Translations under genes and position numbers: made by a program
Notes under the pieces: generated by a model
What the model saw: the letters and a program-made list of their open reading frames with translations, nothing else
Told to the model about the DNA's origin: nothing
Database searches by the model: none
Assembly (NCBI GenBank): GCA_948441955.1
Contig: CAOJQZ010000001.1
Location: forward strand, 1 to 64,000
Origin: an uncultured Lachnospiraceae bacterium
GTDB taxonomy: Bacteria > Bacillota > Clostridia > Lachnospirales > Lachnospiraceae
Length of the DNA: 64,000 nucleotides
Reading direction: 5' to 3'
In this document: in pieces, positions 61,246-64,000 of the stretch
How positions within the stretch are numbered: position 1 is the stretch's first letter
How the letters are laid out: each line of letters begins with the position of its first letter

Positions 61246-62073
61246 TTATCTGCTGCCGCTTTTCAGGTAGGGGATCTCGATCGGATCAATCGGATCAACC
61301 GGGTTTTCTATCTCCCCATTAAGCTTTCGTTTCCTCCATTTTAAAAGAGCGCCGCCCTTATTATAAAACCAGAAGGAATATACGAGAAGCTTGTTCGCTT
61401 TTCCAATCCTCTCCTTTGTAGTCTTATCATAAAGAATACCTCCCGCCTCTATGGATGCTTTCCTTCGGATCAGTGAAATCAACTCTGTTTCACATGTCAC
61501 ATACTCCGGAAGAATCGTATACCCTCGCCCAACACAGTCCGGCTTATGGGAATCACTTCCCCCGATTCCAGGTTTCTTATATTTTTCAGCCAGCTTTGCG
61601 GCGCCTTCATTAGATTTCACAGGCTCACAGGCATTAAACGCTTCAAAGAAATCAAATCGTTTAATAATTTCCGGTGATTTATAATACCGCTTTGTATTGG
61701 TGAAGCTTAAATACTTCTCACCGCAGGGGTGCGCCGGTCCCAGTATTCCCCCATGCCGGTGCACAAAATCAATCAGAACTGAAACGGGAAGGCCCCGCAC
61801 CTCCAAAAGGCGCATCTTTACGCCTTCCGGCATAATACAGATAATATGTCCGGCATCGCATGTATCATACTCGATTCCCTTAAGTACTACAAAATCCTCA
61901 TGCATTTTTCCCTTCATCTTGTATTTCCAGTGGCGGTAACCCTTATAAGTGTCATGATCCGTTATCAGCATCCCATCAAAGCCCTGTGCCTTTAAACCGG
62001 CAATATAGTCTTCCAGACTTACCTTACTGTCTATTGAGCCTTCGCTAACATGACAATGCATATCGATCTTCAT
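61246..62073 (-). CDS. PHP-domain metal-dependent phosphoesterase
   Basis: 275 residues, start at the ATG 62073 (MKIDMHCHVSEG) seven bases after GGGGG. PHP metal-binding blocks are MHCHVSEGS (residues 5-13), ITDHDTY, a Glu in KGIEYDT, GPAHPCGEK and GGSDSHKPDCVGRG. Related PHP proteins act on nucleoside 3',5'-bisphosphates or oligonucleotides; the substrate here is unknown. The C-terminal 60 residues are basic and outside the PHP fold. Confidence 0.85.
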   Translation of the reverse strand: MKIDMHCHVSEGSIDSKVSLEDYIAGLKAQGFDGMLITDHDTYKGYRHWKYKMKGKMHEDFVVLKGIEYDTCDAGHIICIMPEGVKMRLLEVRGLPVSVLIDFVHRHGGILGPAHPCGEKYLSFTNTKRYYKSPEIIKRFDFFEAFNACEPVKSNEGAAKLAEKYKKPGIGGSDSHKPDCVGRGYTILPEYVTCETELISLIRRKASIEAGGILYDKTTKERIGKANKLLVYSFWFYNKGGALLKWRKRKLNGEIENPVDPIDPIEIPYLKSGSR

Positions 62074-62100
62074 AAGAAAGCCCCCTTCCTGCATTTTACA

Positions 62101-62850
62101 TTATTCGTCTTCGTCCTCTTCAAGAATTGATCTTGCCTTTTCCACCTCAGATTCTACGGAATCCTTCTCCTTTACTCCATCGGAGTATATTTTTTCCCTC
62201 CTGCCGACCTTTCTCGAATGCATCATGAACTGTACGCCTGCTCCAAGTACTGCAAGCACCGCCCCCAGTACGTAATTCATCCAGAAAGCTGCATGAAGTC
62301 CCGTAAGAGATAAAATAGCATTTCCTGCTGACAGTCCGCCAAAAAGAGCTGTTACAATTACAATTACAGGCTCCACATAGATAACCGCAAGTATGGCAAA
62401 AATCAGCGCAGCAGCGAACACTGCGCCTGCTATAATTATAGTGTCCCTTCCAATCCCTGCTGAAAATGGCCTCCCCAAAGCAACGCCCAAAATCGACGCG
62501 GCAATAGATACAGTTGAAGAAAATGCTAACAAAAATACACCTGCTTTATACAGGAAGGCCGAAAGGGCAGCAAGTATCAACCCGCATGAAAGTATAACCG
62601 CAACGGCAGCGGCTCCGGAGATACCTGATGCCGACACAATTACGATTCCTGCAAAAGCACCGATAAAAAAACCATAAAGAGCTGCAAGTACCCTTGTAAG
62701 CTTCAGTCCAAAAAAACAAAAAAGAAGGCCGCTCAAAACCATTACTGCAAGCAGTCCTGTATTTATCTTTCCGGCTATAAACACAGAGGTCGGCCCATCT
62801 GCGCCTCCGATAATAGTTTTACCAAAGTTTATCGCTTCATCCATATTCAT
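62101..62850 (-). CDS. Multi-pass membrane protein with N-terminal GGADGPT motif
   Basis: 249 residues, start at the ATG 62850 with AAGGAG eight bases upstream. Residues 13-28 read IIGGADGPTSVFIAGK, the short motif otherwise known from the beta subunit of sodium-translocating decarboxylases. Then come seven or so membrane segments with many Gly/Ala (DUF4203/TMEM198-like pattern) and an acidic C-terminal tail ending EEDEDE. No decarboxylase partner is nearby and the body is not a decarboxylase beta subunit. Function unknown. Lies 27 bases upstream of the PHP gene on the same strand. Confidence 0.75.
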   Translation of the reverse strand: MNMDEAINFGKTIIGGADGPTSVFIAGKINTGLLAVMVLSGLLFCFFGLKLTRVLAALYGFFIGAFAGIVIVSASGISGAAAVAVILSCGLILAALSAFLYKAGVFLLAFSSTVSIAASILGVALGRPFSAGIGRDTIIIAGAVFAAALIFAILAVIYVEPVIVIVTALFGGLSAGNAILSLTGLHAAFWMNYVLGAVLAVLGAGVQFMMHSRKVGRREKIYSDGVKEKDSVESEVEKARSILEEDEDE

Positions 62851-62928
62851 ACGCATTTCTCCTTTGTCCCTTATTAATCCCGGCAGCAAGCCTGTATTCA
62901 TTATAACAAATAATTGTCGGAAATGAAA

Positions 62929-64000
62929 CTATTTACCCGATTCTTCCTGATTTCTAAGACTTAAAATTCCTTCCAAAAGGATTTTTACATCTACTAACAT
63001 GTAATCAAAAGCTCCCGCTTTATACAGATTTATTACAATCAATCCGAGAGGAACTGCAAAAATCATTCCAAACACTCCGCCTGTCTTATATCCAACATAT
63101 AAAAAGACCAATGTAGGAAGGGGCTTAAGCCCCATGCTGTCTCCCACCAGCTTAGGCTGTATCAGTTGGCGCACAAGCTGCGTAATACCATATAATACCA
63201 GTAGACCAGCCATCATTTTATAATTGCCTACCATAAATTTATAAAACGCCCATGGTAATAATGCGGTTCCAGTTCCAAAAAAAGGTAAAAAATCCAAAAA
63301 AGCAATCAGCAGCGCAAGAAGAAAGTTAAAATGTACACCCAGAATAAGAAAACCTGCCAGTAAAATGATAAACACCACAAGCATAATTTTAAGCTGTGCC
63401 CTGAAATAGCCTCCAACTGCATATTTCAGATTATCTGTAACCATAGTCATACGTTTTACAATTGGATCAGGGGTTACCCGTCTGAACCACTCAATGACCT
63501 CCTCCCGTTCGGCAATAAAAAAGTATGCCGAAATAAATGTCACAATCATTGCAATTAAAACAGAAGGGATTCTTTTGGCAAAGTTGCCTGCAGCAGTAAC
63601 CGTAGGCTCGCTGATACGCCCCATAACATCTCCCATCGTTTCATCCAGATTATTTACAGCCGCCTGCCATCCGTTTCTTATCCCTTCCGGAAGTCTTTCA
63701 AATATTCCCTGCATGCTCTCGCCAATTTGAGCAAAGCCCCGTTCCAGATCCTGATACATCTTGGGCATGTTCTGAATCAGACTTATAATCTCACGCCACA
63801 GCTTTACTCCTGCCAGATAAATAAGAAAGATAAGTACAGCAAGAACGCCTATAATGATAAGTACGGATCCAAGTTTCTTCACCAGTTTTATCTTCCTTTC
63901 CAGCCAGTTCACTACCGGAGATGCAATGTATGCAATCACCCATCCTATCACAAAGGGCATAAAGAAAATTAAAAGCTGAAAGCCCAGATATATAAAAAGA
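62929..64000 (-). CDS. AI-2E family transporter (5' end beyond window)
   Basis: The open frame runs past 63960 to the window edge, so the N-terminus is missing. The visible part has the family's membrane pattern: paired segments around MPFVIGWVIAYIASPVVNWL, a long amphipathic middle region, a central pair and the C-terminal FLDFLPFFGTGTALLPWAFY and GDSMGLKPLPTLVFLYVGYK blocks. Family members export autoinducer-2 or exchange sodium for protons; the substrate cannot be inferred here. Confidence 0.88.
   Translation of the reverse strand, partial: LFIYLGFQLLIFFMPFVIGWVIAYIASPVVNWLERKIKLVKKLGSVLIIIGVLAVLIFLIYLAGVKLWREIISLIQNMPKMYQDLERGFAQIGESMQGIFERLPEGIRNGWQAAVNNLDETMGDVMGRISEPTVTAAGNFAKRIPSVLIAMIVTFISAYFFIAEREEVIEWFRRVTPDPIVKRMTMVTDNLKYAVGGYFRAQLKIMLVVFIILLAGFLILGVHFNFLLALLIAFLDFLPFFGTGTALLPWAFYKFMVGNYKMMAGLLVLYGITQLVRQLIQPKLVGDSMGLKPLPTLVFLYVGYKTGGVFGMIFAVPLGLIVINLYKAGAFDYMLVDVKILLEGILSLRNQEESGK

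Noticed and set aside
1..64000. CRISPR arrays, tRNA or rRNA genes, insertion sequences, prophage or attachment sites
   Set aside because: Reading both strands showed no regularly spaced repeats, no tRNA cloverleaf or rRNA stretch, and no transposase or integrase frame.

Overview
The window reads as chromosome of a spore-forming, anaerobic Firmicute, most likely a gut Lachnospiraceae (Clostridium cluster XIVa). This rests on a SpoIID-type sporulation gene, a T-box-controlled pheST, a Firmicutes-type set of short intrinsic terminators, strong SigA promoters, AT-rich intergenic spacers and a complete anaerobic (early cobalt insertion) cobalamin pathway. No rRNA, tRNA, CRISPR array, prophage or insertion sequence was recognised.

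Layout. 1-16 kb holds an unrecognised AT-rich gene, leuS, an amidohydrolase, a small P-loop protein, the Trk potassium uptake operon (trkA-trkH plus an unknown membrane protein), an EF-G-like GTPase, the shikimate genes tyrA-aroA, and malic enzyme. 16.4-19.7 kb carries tetrapyrrole entry genes on the minus strand: precorrin-2 dehydrogenase, hemC, a cobA-hemD fusion and a LysR-type DNA-binding domain with no effector domain. From 19.66 kb a plus-strand promoter and a cobalamin riboswitch lead into cbiM-cbiN-cbiQ-cbiO-cbiK (cobalt import and cobalt chelation). 23.4-27.2 kb is a heterodimeric ABC exporter preceded by its own SigA promoter, a 29-codon leader peptide and an intrinsic terminator. 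27.2-43.0 kb is a 17-gene minus-strand cobalamin operon (sodC-like, cbiD, cbiL, cbiF, cbiG, cbiH, cbiJ-E-T fusion, cbiA, cobT, cobU, cobS, cobU-like, cobC, cbiB, cobD, cbiP, cbiC), mostly joined by short stop/start overlaps.

43.1-49.5 kb is a T-box-led operon pheS-pheT-sppA-RDD-queA. 49.5-58.8 kb holds a YihY-family membrane protein, spoIID, a stable-RNA gene that resembles 6S RNA, thrC, leuD, leuC, a large NlpC/P60 surface protein with a sortase-type tail, and a CmpB-like membrane protein. 58.8-61.2 kb is feoA-feoB on the plus strand. The right end has a PHP-domain hydrolase, a multi-pass membrane protein with an N-terminal GGADGPT motif and a partial AI-2E-family transporter.

How it works together: HemC and CobA-HemD make uroporphyrinogen III and precorrin-2. 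Precorrin-2 dehydrogenase makes sirohydrochlorin, CbiK adds the cobalt that CbiMNQO imports, the CbiL/H/F/G/D/J/E/T/C set builds cobyrinate, and CbiA/P/B with CobD/U/S/T/C amidates it and assembles the nucleotide loop. The most interesting element is the leader-peptide attenuator in front of the ABC exporter, whose layout matches antibiotic-sensing control of multidrug exporters such as bmrB-bmrCD of Bacillus subtilis.
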